From the NCBI RefSeq assembly GCF_030409215.1, contig NZ_JAUFPL010000034.1:316879-380878 (forward strand): 64,000 nucleotides of DNA, in the 5' to 3' direction. Below the pieces are notes generated by a model, which had not been told where the DNA came from, ran no database searches, and saw only the letters and a program-made list of their open reading frames with translations. Both the position numbers and the translations under genes were made by a program. This DNA comes from Halomonas ramblicola (GTDB lineage Bacteria; Pseudomonadota; Gammaproteobacteria; Pseudomonadales; Halomonadaceae). Numbering within the stretch: position 1 is the stretch's first letter; the number at the start of each line of letters is the position of its first letter. This document shows positions 9,767-18,777 of this stretch, one piece after another.

Positions 9767-11044
9767 TCAGCCTTCGACCTGAGTCTTCTCTGCCTCGGGA
9801 TCGAGCGTCTTCTCGCCCAGCAGCAAGGAGACCGCAATACCGCAGACCAGCGCCCAGAAGGGGGCACTGATCCCCAACAGGCTGATGTTGCTCATCGCCA
9901 CCACCAGCGCCACGAAGGCACCGATCTGATGGCCGCGATGCCGGGAGAAGGCATGCTGGAAGGCGGCCAGCAGCACCCCGATCATCGCCAGGCCGGCCAC
10001 GCTGCCGATCAGGGCGCTGGGCAACGCCAGGATGAAGGGCACCGCCGCACCGGCGAACAGGCCGAAGGCGCAGAACAGCACGCCGTTCACCAGGGTGGCA
10101 CCATAGCGGGTGCTCTTGTCGTCACCGGCCTGCTCCGAGGAGCAGATGGCGGTCATCGGCCCGGCGATATTGGCGTTATGGCCGCCGAGGAGACCGGCGA
10201 GCATGCCACCGATGCCGCTGATGATGGTCATGGCATTGACCGGGGGACGGTACTCCTCGGCCAGCAGCACCCCGGTGGCCTGGGCGTTCTCGGCCCCGAT
10301 CACCAGTGCCGCGAGCGGCACGGAGATGGCCAGGAAGGCCCCCAGGGTGAAGCTCGGTGCGGTGAACTGCGGCGCGACGAAGGCGATATCCACGTCGGCG
10401 GGCTGGACGGCGCCCATCGCCAGAGCGACGCCGAGGCCGACCACCGCCGCCACCAGCACCGGTGGCACCGCCTTGATGAAGCGCGAGCTGAGGAAGAAGG
10501 CCACCACCGCCGTGCCGGCGATCCAGGGGGCGGCGCCCACCGAATCGACCGCGCCGATACCGAAGCGGATCAAGGCGCCGCCGATCATCGCCATGACGAT
10601 GGGCATCGGCAGCCAGCGCATGATGCGCCCGACCACCCCGCTGACCCCCAGCGCCAGCACGATCGCCCCGCTCATGATGAAGGCGCCGACCGCCTCGTTG
10701 AAGGGAATCGTCGCCAGGGCGGTGATCATGATCGCCGCCCCGGGAATCGAGTAGGCGCCGGTGATCGGCTGACGATAGCGCGAGGCCATGATCAGGCTGA
10801 TCAGGCCACCCAGGAAGTAGATGGCGAACAGCCAGGCCACGGTCTGGCCATTGCTCAGGTTGCCGGCCTCGGCGGCACTGATCACGATCAGCGCCGGCCC
10901 CGAGCAACCGAACAGCGCCGCGACGATGCCGGCACTGATCGACTTGGCCGTGAAGACCCGGGGCAGGTCCTTGAGCAGCGAACGCTTGGCGTCCACGTCT
11001 GCGCTCGGTGTGGGGCTCGCCCCCTTGTGGTCGTGTGCTTGCAT
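9767..11044 (-). CDS. BenE-family carboxylate/H+ symporter (probable 2-furoate importer)
   Basis: Inner-membrane protein of 425 residues with about 12 hydrophobic segments, related to benzoate/H+ symporter BenE. It shows the family's LIVISAAEAGNLSNGQTVAWLF, RQPITGAYSIPGAAIM and GHNANIAGPMTAICSSEQAG. Start ATG 11044 with AGGAGA. The position between hmfE and xdhC makes it the likely uptake system for the aromatic acid used by the operon. The strict substrate is inferred. Confidence 0.82.
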   Translation of the reverse strand: MQAHDHKGASPTPSADVDAKRSLLKDLPRVFTAKSISAGIVAALFGCSGPALIVISAAEAGNLSNGQTVAWLFAIYFLGGLISLIMASRYRQPITGAYSIPGAAIMITALATIPFNEAVGAFIMSGAIVLALGVSGVVGRIMRWLPMPIVMAMIGGALIRFGIGAVDSVGAAPWIAGTAVVAFFLSSRFIKAVPPVLVAAVVGLGVALAMGAVQPADVDIAFVAPQFTAPSFTLGAFLAISVPLAALVIGAENAQATGVLLAEEYRPPVNAMTIISGIGGMLAGLLGGHNANIAGPMTAICSSEQAGDDKSTRYGATLVNGVLFCAFGLFAGAAVPFILALPSALIGSVAGLAMIGVLLAAFQHAFSRHRGHQIGAFVALVVAMSNISLLGISAPFWALVCGIAVSLLLGEKTLDPEAEKTQVEG

Positions 11045-11084
11045 GGGGTTCTCCTGGCTTTGTTGTTGTGTGGTGGAATACCGA

Positions 11085-11888
11085 TCATTCACCGGTGAAG
11101 ATGGCCCGGCGCTTGCCATGGAAGGCCTCGACACCCTCGCGGAAGTCGCGGGAGGAGCGCAGCCGGCTGTAGCAGTGGCCTTCCATCTCGATCGCCACCG
11201 ACAGCGTCGCATCCTCGTTGTCGTTGATCAGGCGCTTGGCGGTGCGCTGGGCGAGCGGCGAGAAATTGCGCAGTTCCTCCACCAGGGCGTCGGTGGCACT
11301 TTCCAGCTCGGCGTCGGGCACGCACTCGGTCACGAAGCCCCAGTCCAGGGCCTGCTCGCCGGACACCCGCTTGGCGCGCATTACCATGTGCTTGGTCCGG
11401 GTGATGCCGATCGTTTTCTGCAGGCGGGCAGAGCCTCCGGAACCTGGAATCTGCCCCAGTTTCTGCTCCGGCAGGGCATAGAGGGTCGTCTCGGAGGCGA
11501 TGCGGAAATCGCAGGCCAGCGACAGCTCGAGGCCGACGCCGAAGGTGTAGCCACGGTTGGCGGCGATCACCGGCTTCGAGCAGCGCGCCGGGGCGGCCAC
11601 GTTGTCGGCGAGTTTCGAGACATGTTCGGGAGAGGCCTCGAGGAACCCCTTGATGTCGCCACCACTGGAGAAATGTTCGCCCTCGGCGCGCAGCACGATC
11701 ACGCGCACATCCTCATGGGCATCCAGTGCCTCGAACACGCGGCGCAACTCATCGCGCTGGGGCATCGAGATCACGTTGAGCGGTGGACGGCCGAGGATGA
11801 TGTCGGCGCGCTCGGCCTCGACGTCGACCTGGACCCTGAAGCCGTCGAAGTCGCTGGCCAGAAAGGTGTTCACGTCATTGGGAGTCAT
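11085..11888 (-). CDS. hmfE: Enoyl-CoA hydratase/isomerase-family protein, probable 2-oxoglutaroyl-CoA hydrolase HmfE
   Basis: Crotonase-fold protein of 267 residues. The oxyanion-hole region is HFSSGGDIKGF (about 73-82) and the second is GVGLELSLACDF. Both crotonase-type acidic residues are retained (Glu121 in LELSL, Glu141 in LPEQKLG). In the furoate pathway this family member converts the hydroxylated furoyl-CoA, via 2-oxoglutaroyl-CoA, to 2-oxoglutarate. That function is inferred from its place directly after hmfABCD; by sequence alone it could be another hydratase. AAGGA 9 nt upstream of ATG 11888. Confidence 0.7.
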   Translation of the reverse strand: MTPNDVNTFLASDFDGFRVQVDVEAERADIILGRPPLNVISMPQRDELRRVFEALDAHEDVRVIVLRAEGEHFSSGGDIKGFLEASPEHVSKLADNVAAPARCSKPVIAANRGYTFGVGLELSLACDFRIASETTLYALPEQKLGQIPGSGGSARLQKTIGITRTKHMVMRAKRVSGEQALDWGFVTECVPDAELESATDALVEELRNFSPLAQRTAKRLINDNEDATLSVAIEMEGHCYSRLRSSRDFREGVEAFHGKRRAIFTGE

Positions 11889-11926
11889 GTCTTGGTTCCT
11901 TGTCAGTTATCAGTTGATCAGTGCGG

Positions 11927-13447
11927 TTATGGAGTGGGGGCATCATGATCACGCAGCACGCGGCGCAGGATCTTGCCCACGGGGGACTTGGGAATCTCGT
12001 CGACGAAGACGTAGCGCCGCGGGCGCTTGAAGCGGGCCAGGCCGGAATCCACGCAATGCCGGTCGAGTTCGCTTTCGTCGATGGTCTGTCGGGCCTTGAC
12101 GAAGGCGGTGACCACTTCCCCCCACTGCTCGTCGGCCAACCCCACCACCACCACCTCTTCCACCTGGGGGTGCACCGAGAGCACATTCTCGATCTCCACC
12201 GGGCTGACGTTCTCGCCGCCGGTGATGATCAGGTCGTCGACCCGGCCGGTGACGAACAGGTCGCCGTCGGCGTCGAAGTAGCCGGTGTCGCTGGTGAAGT
12301 ACCAGCCTTCCTTGAGCGCCTTGTGATCGGCATCGGGGCGATGCCAATACCCCTGGAAGGCCTCGTCGCCGGCCATGTCGGCGATGATCTCGCCCTCTTC
12401 TCCCACGCCCAGGATCTCGTCCGGCGACTCGGCGCCCACCCTGACCACCCGGATGCGCTGGTTGAGCGCAGGCCGACCCGATGAGCCCGGCTTGTCACAG
12501 GCTCGCTGATCGATGGTGAAGGTATAGATCTCGGAACTGCCGTAGTGGTTGACGAACAGGCTGGGCTGGAAGGCCCCCTGAACCCGGGCCATCAGCCCCG
12601 CACTCATCGGCGCGCCGGCGAAGCCCAGCTTGTCGACGCTGGCCACCCGTGACGGTGAGAACTCGGGGTGCTCGATGAGCATGTGGTAGAGGGTCGGCAC
12701 CAGGTAGAGGTTGGTCACGCCTTGACGCTCGATGGAATCCAGCGTCGCCGCAGGGTCGAACTTCGGCACGCAGACGAAGTGGCCGTCGATCAGTGCCATC
12801 GACAGCAGCGAGCGCACGCCCATGGTGTGATAGAGCGGCATCACGCCGAGGGTGCACTCGTCATGGCGATAGAGGTTCTGGGCCACATGAGCCAGCGCTG
12901 CGGTCCGCTCGGCGCGATGCAGGCGTGGCACGCCCTTGGGCTTGCCGCTGGTGCCCGAGGTGTAGAGCATCAGCGAGACATCCTCGGCGCCGGCACGTAG
13001 CACCAGCTCACCATCCACACCGAGCAGGGCGTCGAAGTCATGGGCACCGGTGTCCTCGACCTCTCCGGCAGTGATGCGCGGCAGCCGCTGCGCCTCGGGA
13101 CAGCCGTTCACCGCTTCGGCCACCGAAGCGTCATAGGCGACTGCCTTGACCTCGGCATCCTCGATGCAGTAACTCAGATCCCGGGCCGTGGATCGCCAGT
13201 TGAGGGGAGTGACCACGATCCCGGCGAATTGGCAGGCCCAGTGCAGGGTCGCCATCTGCCAGCGATTCTGCATCACCACCAGCAGACGATCCCCCTTGGC
13301 CAGGCCCAGCGCCTCGAGGCTCCTGGCCACGCTCTGGATATCGGCGAACCACTCGGCATAGGACTTGCGTAGCTCGCCATCGGAAATGGCGATCGCCCGG
13401 GGGCGACGCTCCACCGAGGCAAGAAAACTGCGACCCAGATCAAACAT
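11927..13447 (-). CDS. hmfD: AMP-forming aryl-CoA ligase, probable 2-furoate--CoA ligase HmfD
   Basis: ANL-superfamily ligase of 506 residues that activates a carboxylic acid with ATP and CoA. The P-loop is LYTSGTSGKPKG (161-172). The A-motif is YGSSEIY, the hinge region GRVDDLIITGGENVSP, and the catalytic lysine lies in PKSPVGKILRR near the C-terminus. The C-terminal third closely resembles, from memory, the 4-chlorobenzoate:CoA ligase group, consistent with an aromatic acid substrate. Its start overlaps the end of hmfC by 8 bp, GGAGA upstream. Confidence 0.75.
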   Translation of the reverse strand: MFDLGRSFLASVERRPRAIAISDGELRKSYAEWFADIQSVARSLEALGLAKGDRLLVVMQNRWQMATLHWACQFAGIVVTPLNWRSTARDLSYCIEDAEVKAVAYDASVAEAVNGCPEAQRLPRITAGEVEDTGAHDFDALLGVDGELVLRAGAEDVSLMLYTSGTSGKPKGVPRLHRAERTAALAHVAQNLYRHDECTLGVMPLYHTMGVRSLLSMALIDGHFVCVPKFDPAATLDSIERQGVTNLYLVPTLYHMLIEHPEFSPSRVASVDKLGFAGAPMSAGLMARVQGAFQPSLFVNHYGSSEIYTFTIDQRACDKPGSSGRPALNQRIRVVRVGAESPDEILGVGEEGEIIADMAGDEAFQGYWHRPDADHKALKEGWYFTSDTGYFDADGDLFVTGRVDDLIITGGENVSPVEIENVLSVHPQVEEVVVVGLADEQWGEVVTAFVKARQTIDESELDRHCVDSGLARFKRPRRYVFVDEIPKSPVGKILRRVLRDHDAPTP

Positions 13448-13967
13448 CGTTGTTCTCCAGTTGACTGTCAGGCACGGCCGCCTCGCGGCGCGTCCGAGCC
13501 ACTTCGAGTACCGCCTGGACCATGCCGGTATAGCCGGTGCAACGGCACAGATGACCCGACAGCATGTCGCGCACCTGGGCCTCGCTGGGGTCGGCCACAC
13601 GGTCCAGGAACTCCTCGCAGGACATCAGAATGCCTGCGGTGCAGAAGCCGCACTGCAGGGCGTGATGACGCCGGAAGGCCTGTTGCAGATCGGAAAGGCC
13701 CTCCTCTCCTGCCAGCGACTCGACGGTGTCGAGCCGCCGACCCGCGGCCTGTACCGCGAGCATCAGGCAGCTGCGGCTGGCACGACCGTCGACACGCACC
13801 GTGCAGGCCCCGCACACGCCGTGCTCGCAACCCACGTGCGTGCCGGTGGCCCCCAGTTCGTGGCGCAGGAAGTCACACAGCTGGGTACGGGGCTCGGCGT
13901 AGCCGCTGCGCTCGCGGCCATTGAGGGTCAGGGTCACGCGTATGCGCTGATCAGCCTTGGCGTGCAT
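13440..13967 (-). CDS. hmfC: Molybdenum hydroxylase [2Fe-2S] small subunit, probable 2-furoyl-CoA dehydrogenase HmfC
   Basis: 175-residue electron-transfer subunit of a xanthine-oxidase-type hydroxylase. The plant-ferredoxin-like cluster is bound by Cys47, 52, 55 and 67 (GCEHGVCGACTVRVDG). The second cluster is bound by Cys106, 109, 141 and 143 (CGFCTAG...HLCRCTGY). Start ATG 13967 has GAGGAG upstream. It overlaps the end of the FAD-subunit gene by 17 bp, so translation is coupled. Confidence 0.85.
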   Translation of the reverse strand: MHAKADQRIRVTLTLNGRERSGYAEPRTQLCDFLRHELGATGTHVGCEHGVCGACTVRVDGRASRSCLMLAVQAAGRRLDTVESLAGEEGLSDLQQAFRRHHALQCGFCTAGILMSCEEFLDRVADPSEAQVRDMLSGHLCRCTGYTGMVQAVLEVARTRREAAVPDSQLENNDV

Positions 13968-14796
13968 GGGTGATCTCCTCGTCACTTGGCCCACCGGCGA
14001 TCAACTGCCGGCCGAGCTCACGGATCAACTGGCGGCGATAGGCCGCCGTGGCATGGGCGTCGTCCTCGGCGCCCAAGGACCAGGCGAGGGTGTTGAGGGC
14101 CTCGCTCGGGTCATCCTGGAGGGCGAATTCGCGACTCACTGGGCGGTCGGCGACGCCGCCCACGCCGAGAGTGACTCGATCGTTGTCGATCACCGCCGCC
14201 AGCGCGACAATGGCGAAGTCGCCATGGCGCATGGCCACTTCATGGAAGCGGTACTCCGCGCCCGGCCTCGCCAGGGGGAAGCGCACCTCGGTGATCAGCT
14301 CGTCGGGGTGGCGGTCGGTGGTCAGTACCCCCTGGAAGAAGTCTTTCGCCAGGACCCGGCGCGACTTGCCGCGTCGGTTCTCGAGCACCACCTCCCCACC
14401 CAGGGTGGCCAGACACAGCGGCAGCTCGGCGCTGGGATCGGCGTGGGCGATCGAGCCGCATACCGTGCCGCGGTTACGGGTCTGCCAATGGCCGATCCAG
14501 GGCATCGCCTGCGCCAGCAACGGGACCGCTTCGGCGAGACCGGGGTACTCGAGCAGTTCGGCCTGGGTCACCCCGGCACCCACCGCCAGATGGTCTTCGC
14601 GACACTCGACATAGTGCAGGTCCTCGATACCCGCGATATCGATCAGCCACTTGGGCTGGGCCAGGCGCATGTTGAGCACCGCCATCAGCGACTGCCCCCC
14701 GGCGATCAGCCGAGCATCATCGCCGGCCTCATGCAGTCGTTCGCAGGCCTCGCGGCGGCTCGACGGGCGCAGATAATCGAAAGCAGCGGGTTTCAT
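13951..14796 (-). CDS. hmfB: Molybdenum hydroxylase FAD-binding medium subunit, probable 2-furoyl-CoA dehydrogenase HmfB
   Basis: 281-residue FAD subunit of the CoxM/XdhB type. FAD motifs are IAGGQSLMAVLNMR (31-44) and NRGTVCGSIAHADPSAELP (108-126). It lacks the extra 4Fe-4S loop with clustered cysteines that marks 4-hydroxybenzoyl-CoA reductase, so that related enzyme is disfavoured. ATG 14796 overlaps the large-subunit stop by 4 bp (ATGA). Confidence 0.85.
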   Translation of the reverse strand: MKPAAFDYLRPSSRREACERLHEAGDDARLIAGGQSLMAVLNMRLAQPKWLIDIAGIEDLHYVECREDHLAVGAGVTQAELLEYPGLAEAVPLLAQAMPWIGHWQTRNRGTVCGSIAHADPSAELPLCLATLGGEVVLENRRGKSRRVLAKDFFQGVLTTDRHPDELITEVRFPLARPGAEYRFHEVAMRHGDFAIVALAAVIDNDRVTLGVGGVADRPVSREFALQDDPSEALNTLAWSLGAEDDAHATAAYRRQLIRELGRQLIAGGPSDEEITHARQG

Positions 14797-17783
14797 GAGC
14801 GACCTCCCCGGCCGGTGAACAGGGTCTTGAGGCGCTGCCACAGCGACAGCCGTGGTGCGGCGCCGCCCATGCGCTGGGCCAGGCGCGCGAAGATCTGGCC
14901 GATGATCATCCTCGAGGCGCTTTGCAGCATGCGCCCGCCCACCGAGGCGACCTTGCCGCCCACGGCGGCGTCGTAGTCGTAGTCGAGTCGCGTCTGGCCG
15001 CCCTCGATCTCGGTCAGCCGAATCCGCGCACTGCCCTCCGCCGAGCCCATGGCGCTGGTGCCGGCCCCGGAGAGCCGCAGACCGTGCGGAGGGTCGAGGT
15101 CGGAGAGCGCCACCCGCGCATCGAAGCGCGCTCGGATCATCCCCACGCCGACGGTGACATCGGCGCGGTAGGCGTTCTCGCCGGTGAGTTCCAGGGCATG
15201 GCAGCCAGGAATGATCGCCTGCAGGGTCTCGGGATCGAGCAGGGTGTCGAAGACCGCCTGAGGGCTGCCCGGCAGCGTCACCGAGTCGCTGGCGGTGAGC
15301 CGCGAGCCGCCACCGGCTGCGGGAGCCGTCTGATCCTCGCCCACTCCCTGGGGCCGCGGAGGCTCCTCGATGCCGATCAGGGTGCGCACCTTGGACGGCG
15401 TCAGCGGCAGCTCGATGTCCGCGATGCCCAGCGCGTCGGCTACGGCATTGGCGATGCACACCGGGGTGCTCATGTTGTTACCCTCACCGACCCCCTTGGC
15501 ACCCAGCGGGGTGAACGGCGACGGCGTCTCCCTGTGCAGGATCAGTGGTTCAGGCGCCTCGACGCTGGTCGGGACCAGGTAGTCGGCGAAGGTGCCGGAC
15601 TGGAAGCTGCCATCGTCGCCGTAGGCAAACTCCTCCATCAGCGCCGCCCCAAGCCCCTGAGCGAAGGCCCCGCGCACCTGGCCATCGACCAGGTCCGGAT
15701 TGAGCAGGCGACCGGCGTCATGCAGGGTGACATAGCGGTCGAGTCTCACCTTGCCGGTGATGCGGTCGACCTCCACGCCGCAGTAATCGAAGATGAAGCC
15801 GTAGCAGAGCGAGCTGTTGATACGATCGTCGTCGTCCGGTGCCTCGAGCTGGGGCGGCGACCAGAAAGCCGTCTCGCGCAACCCGCCAGGCTCCCCGTCG
15901 GGCAGAGTGCCCGGCGCCCAGTGCGTGGCGCCGGCCAGGCGGCCAAAGGGCATCGTGAGCTCGCTACCGTCCACCCTCACCTGCCCCTCGGCGAAGCGGA
16001 TGCGGGCGGCCTCCACCTGCCACTGGGCGGCGGCGATGCCGGTCAGGCGATCGCGCACCTTCTCTGCCGCCAGGTAGACCGCCCCGGCCACGGCGCCGGA
16101 GAAACGGCTGGAGTAGTTGCCCGAGGCGATCGACCAGGCGTCCTTGCCGGTATCGAGCTCGACATTGACGCTGATCGACGCCAGCGGCACCCCGAGCACC
16201 TCGGCGATCACCTGGGCGACCACCGTGCGATGCCCCTGCCCCTGGGGTGTCGAGGAGACATGGGCGCTGACGTCACCCAGCGGACCGACGCTGATCGTGG
16301 CGGTGCTCACCGCCCCGTTCTTGGGACCGGCCTTGCGCCGCTCCTCCGGGGTCATGGCAGTGGTGATGTAGCCCATGTTGGAGATCGACGGCTCCACCGC
16401 CACGGTGTAGCCGATGCCATACAGCCGCCCCTCGCGGCGTGCCGCCGCGCGGCGCGCCAGCAGCTCGTCCAGTCCGCCGTCACGAACCCCTTGCTCTACC
16501 GAGGCGGGATAGTCGCCTGAGTCGAGCAACGCCCCGGCCGCGGCACGGTAGGGGAAGCTCCCGGACGGCACCAGGTTGCGGCGGATCACCTCGAGAGGGT
16601 CCAGCTCGAGCTCCACGGCGATGCGCTGCATCAGCCGTTCGAGGGCGAAATACACCTGGGGGCCGCCGAAGCCACGGTTGAGCCCCGTGGGCGTCTTGTT
16701 GGTCAGCGCGACACGGTTGCGCACGGCGAGATGCTCGATGGCGTAGGCGCCGGTGAGGTTGCCGTGCATGCGGTAGAAGGTGGCCGGTTCGGGGGCACGC
16801 AGGTAGGCGCCGCAGTCATCGACCTGGTCCCAGCGGAGCGCGGTGACACGGCCGTCATGGGTCACCGCGGCCTCGATCTCGGTCACCCGATTGGTGGCCG
16901 AAGAGGCCCCCTGCAAGTGCTCGAGGCGATCCTCCACCCACTTGACCGGGGCGCCGGCCTTGCGCGCGGCCAGCCCCATCATCACCACATAGGGAAACAC
17001 CCCCTGCTTGATGCCGAAGCTGCCACCGGATTCCGGCGGGGTACGCAGGCGCAGGCGGTTGCCGGGGACCTTCAAGGCGCGAGTCATCACCGAGTGCAGC
17101 GCATAGGGCCCCTGGAAGTTGGAAAGCACGTCGTAGCTGTCGCTGGAGGCGTCGTAGTCGGCGATGACCACATAGCACTCCATCGGCGTACAGGAGCTGC
17201 GCGGCACGCGTACCTTGAGTGCGACGCGACGCTCGGCCTCGGCGAAGGCCTGCTCGGGGTCGCCATAGCGAAAGTGGCGCTCGCTGACCACGTTGCTACC
17301 GACTGCCTCATGAAGCAGCGGGGAGTCGGCTGCGATGGCCGCCTCGGTATCCACGGCGACGGGCAGCGTCTCGTAGTCGACGCGGATGGCGTCGAGGGCG
17401 TCCTCGGCGAGGTAGCGGCTCTCGGCCATCACCACGGCGAGCGGTTCGCCGACATAGCGGACCTTGTCGACCGCCAGGCACCAGTGCTCCATGGGCTGGC
17501 GCACACCGACCGGGAAGGGCTGCGCCCAGCGCCGGACGTCCTCGCCGGTGAGGACGGCATGCACGCCGGCCATGGCAAGCGCCGGCGAGGCGTCCAGGCC
17601 GACCAGCCGGGCATGGGCATGGGACGAGCGCAGCACGGCGGCATGCAGGGTGCCCGGCGGGATCGCGAGATCGTCTGCATAGCGGCCACGACCCCGCAGC
17701 AGGGCGTCGTCCTCGCTGCGCGGCTGCCGTCGGCCGATCATCCCCCCCTGCCCTGGCTGCCGGACTGGCTCTAACCTGTTCAT
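14793..17783 (-). CDS. hmfA: Molybdenum hydroxylase large subunit fused to a CoxG-like domain, probable 2-furoyl-CoA dehydrogenase HmfA
   Basis: 996 residues. About 25-130 is the a/b hammerhead domain and about 140-805 the molybdopterin-binding part. It contains GGSFG (253-257), RGFGGPQ (370-376) and the catalytic-Glu motif GVGEG (764-768, Glu767). RGFGGPQ is the aldehyde-oxidase/xanthine-dehydrogenase type and not the Cys-containing loop of CO dehydrogenase. Residues about 829-970 form a separate SRPBCC/CoxG-like domain (SDSVTLPGSPQAVFDTLLDPETL... ending in amphipathic helices), fused through a Pro/Gly linker. First gene of the operon; GGAGGAG precedes ATG 17783. The furoyl-CoA assignment rests on the hmfABCDE gene order. 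Confidence 0.78.
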   Translation of the reverse strand: MNRLEPVRQPGQGGMIGRRQPRSEDDALLRGRGRYADDLAIPPGTLHAAVLRSSHAHARLVGLDASPALAMAGVHAVLTGEDVRRWAQPFPVGVRQPMEHWCLAVDKVRYVGEPLAVVMAESRYLAEDALDAIRVDYETLPVAVDTEAAIAADSPLLHEAVGSNVVSERHFRYGDPEQAFAEAERRVALKVRVPRSSCTPMECYVVIADYDASSDSYDVLSNFQGPYALHSVMTRALKVPGNRLRLRTPPESGGSFGIKQGVFPYVVMMGLAARKAGAPVKWVEDRLEHLQGASSATNRVTEIEAAVTHDGRVTALRWDQVDDCGAYLRAPEPATFYRMHGNLTGAYAIEHLAVRNRVALTNKTPTGLNRGFGGPQVYFALERLMQRIAVELELDPLEVIRRNLVPSGSFPYRAAAGALLDSGDYPASVEQGVRDGGLDELLARRAAARREGRLYGIGYTVAVEPSISNMGYITTAMTPEERRKAGPKNGAVSTATISVGPLGDVSAHVSSTPQGQGHRTVVAQVIAEVLGVPLASISVNVELDTGKDAWSIASGNYSSRFSGAVAGAVYLAAEKVRDRLTGIAAAQWQVEAARIRFAEGQVRVDGSELTMPFGRLAGATHWAPGTLPDGEPGGLRETAFWSPPQLEAPDDDDRINSSLCYGFIFDYCGVEVDRITGKVRLDRYVTLHDAGRLLNPDLVDGQVRGAFAQGLGAALMEEFAYGDDGSFQSGTFADYLVPTSVEAPEPLILHRETPSPFTPLGAKGVGEGNNMSTPVCIANAVADALGIADIELPLTPSKVRTLIGIEEPPRPQGVGEDQTAPAAGGGSRLTASDSVTLPGSPQAVFDTLLDPETLQAIIPGCHALELTGENAYRADVTVGVGMIRARFDARVALSDLDPPHGLRLSGAGTSAMGSAEGSARIRLTEIEGGQTRLDYDYDAAVGGKVASVGGRMLQSASRMIIGQIFARLAQRMGGAAPRLSLWQRLKTLFTGRGGRS

Positions 17784-17893
17784 TTACTCCTCCACGATGG
17801 CCATGGGAAATGGCGTGCCATCTGGGAAGGAGTCTAAGGAGGCAGGAGGAGGCCGACCTTGTCCCAGGGGATGGAGTTTGGCCCGGGGATCGG

Positions 17894-17913
17894 ATTATTT
17901 ACCCGAGAGTCCG
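17894..17913 (-). promoter_or_regulatory. Candidate promoter/operator of the hmf operon
   Basis: In the 239-bp gap upstream of hmfA the minus strand shows AATAAT (17899-17894), a 5/6 match to a -10. Its -35 is poor, as expected of an activated promoter. The -10 is embedded in CGGA...TCCG (17891-17913) and preceded by two 6-bp half-sites, TCGGAC and TCGGGT, eight bases apart, reminiscent of AraC-type direct repeats. Weak evidence. Confidence 0.3.
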
Positions 17914-17968
17914 ATTTGCGACCAAAGGATAAGAGGCTGAAGCCGGCCGCGCAGACGCCGTTAGAACG

Positions 17969-17998
17969 CAGGAAGGCGGCCCTCGGGCCGCCTTCCTG
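17969..17998 (-). terminator. Hairpin downstream of purC
   Basis: Perfect 13-bp stem CAGGAAGGCGGCC / GGCCGCCTTCCTG with loop CTCG, 25 bp after the purC stop. No T-run follows on either strand, so termination strength is uncertain. It separates purC from the hmf operon. Confidence 0.5.
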
Positions 17999-18022
17999 TT
18001 ACCGCTTCGCGAACTCGCGAAT

Positions 18023-18736
18023 TTAATCGAAGCCGATGCCGATGCGCCGGCCGACTTCCTCGTAGGCCTCGATGACGCCGCCCAGGCCCTGGCGGAAGCG
18101 GTCCTTGTCGAGCTTCTCGCGGGTCTCGGCGTCCCACAGCCGGCAACCGTCCGGGGAGAACTCGTCGCCCAGCACGATCTCGCCCTTGAACAGGCCGAAC
18201 TCCAGCTTGTAGTCGACCAGCAGCAGGCCACCCTCGGCGAACAGCCGCTTGAGGACCTCGTTGACCCTGAAGGTCAGCGTCTTCATCTCGGCGAGCTGCT
18301 CGGGGGTGGCCCAGCCGAAGGTCTCGGCCAGGGACTCGTTGATCATCGGGTCGTGCTGGGCGTCGTTCTTGAGGAACAGCTCGAAGGTGGGCGGCGTGAG
18401 CGACTGACCCTCGGTGACGCCCAGGCGCTTGACCAGGCTCCCGGCGGCGACGTTGCGCACCACGCACTCCACCGGGATCATCTCGAGCCGCTTGACCAGG
18501 CTCTCGGTGTCGGAGAGGCGCTTCTCGAAGTGGGTGGGAATGCCCGCCTCGGCCAGCTTCTCCATGATGAAGGCGTTGAAGCGGTTGTTGACCATGCCCT
18601 TGCGCGCCAGCGACTCCATGCGCTCGCCATCGAAGGCACTGGTGTCGTCGCGGAAGTGCAGGACCAGGTAATCCGGATCGTCGGTGGCGAAGACCGACTT
18701 GGCCTTGCCGGCGTAGAGTTCTTGACGCTTTTCCAT
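18023..18736 (-). CDS. purC: Phosphoribosylaminoimidazole-succinocarboxamide synthase
   Basis: ATP-dependent SAICAR synthase of purine biosynthesis (CAIR plus aspartate). The 237 residues match the bacterial enzyme. Signatures are [24 protein letters not shown] (ATP-binding hairpin), [37 protein letters not shown] and [19 protein letters not shown] upstream of ATG 18736. Follows the MBL hydrolase gene in the same direction; purL is at 47-51 kb. Confidence 0.96.
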   Translation of the reverse strand: MEKRQELYAGKAKSVFATDDPDYLVLHFRDDTSAFDGERMESLARKGMVNNRFNAFIMEKLAEAGIPTHFEKRLSDTESLVKRLEMIPVECVVRNVAAGSLVKRLGVTEGQSLTPPTFELFLKNDAQHDPMINESLAETFGWATPEQLAEMKTLTFRVNEVLKRLFAEGGLLLVDYKLEFGLFKGEIVLGDEFSPDGCRLWDAETREKLDKDRFRQGLGGVIEAYEEVGRRIGIGFD

Positions 18737-18777
18737 GGGAGCCTCCAGGGGCTGCGATCAGGTGAAAGTATGCAGGC

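Noticed and set aside
11085..14796. 4-chlorobenzoate dehalogenation or 4-hydroxybenzoyl-CoA reduction as the pathway
   Set aside because: The crotonase-family protein keeps both hydratase-type glutamates, the FAD subunit has no 4Fe-4S loop, and the hmfABCDE order fits furoate better.
14793..17783. Assignment of the hydroxylase as CO dehydrogenase because of the CoxG domain
   Set aside because: The active-site loop is RGFGGPQ, not the cysteine-containing loop of CoxL, and the operon carries an acid-CoA ligase.
17800..17840. TGGCAC-N5-TTCC on the minus strand upstream of hmfA, resembling a sigma-54 promoter
   Set aside because: The -12 GC is missing (TTCC instead of TTGC), it is too close to the start codon, and an AraC regulator, not a sigma-54 activator, accompanies the operon.
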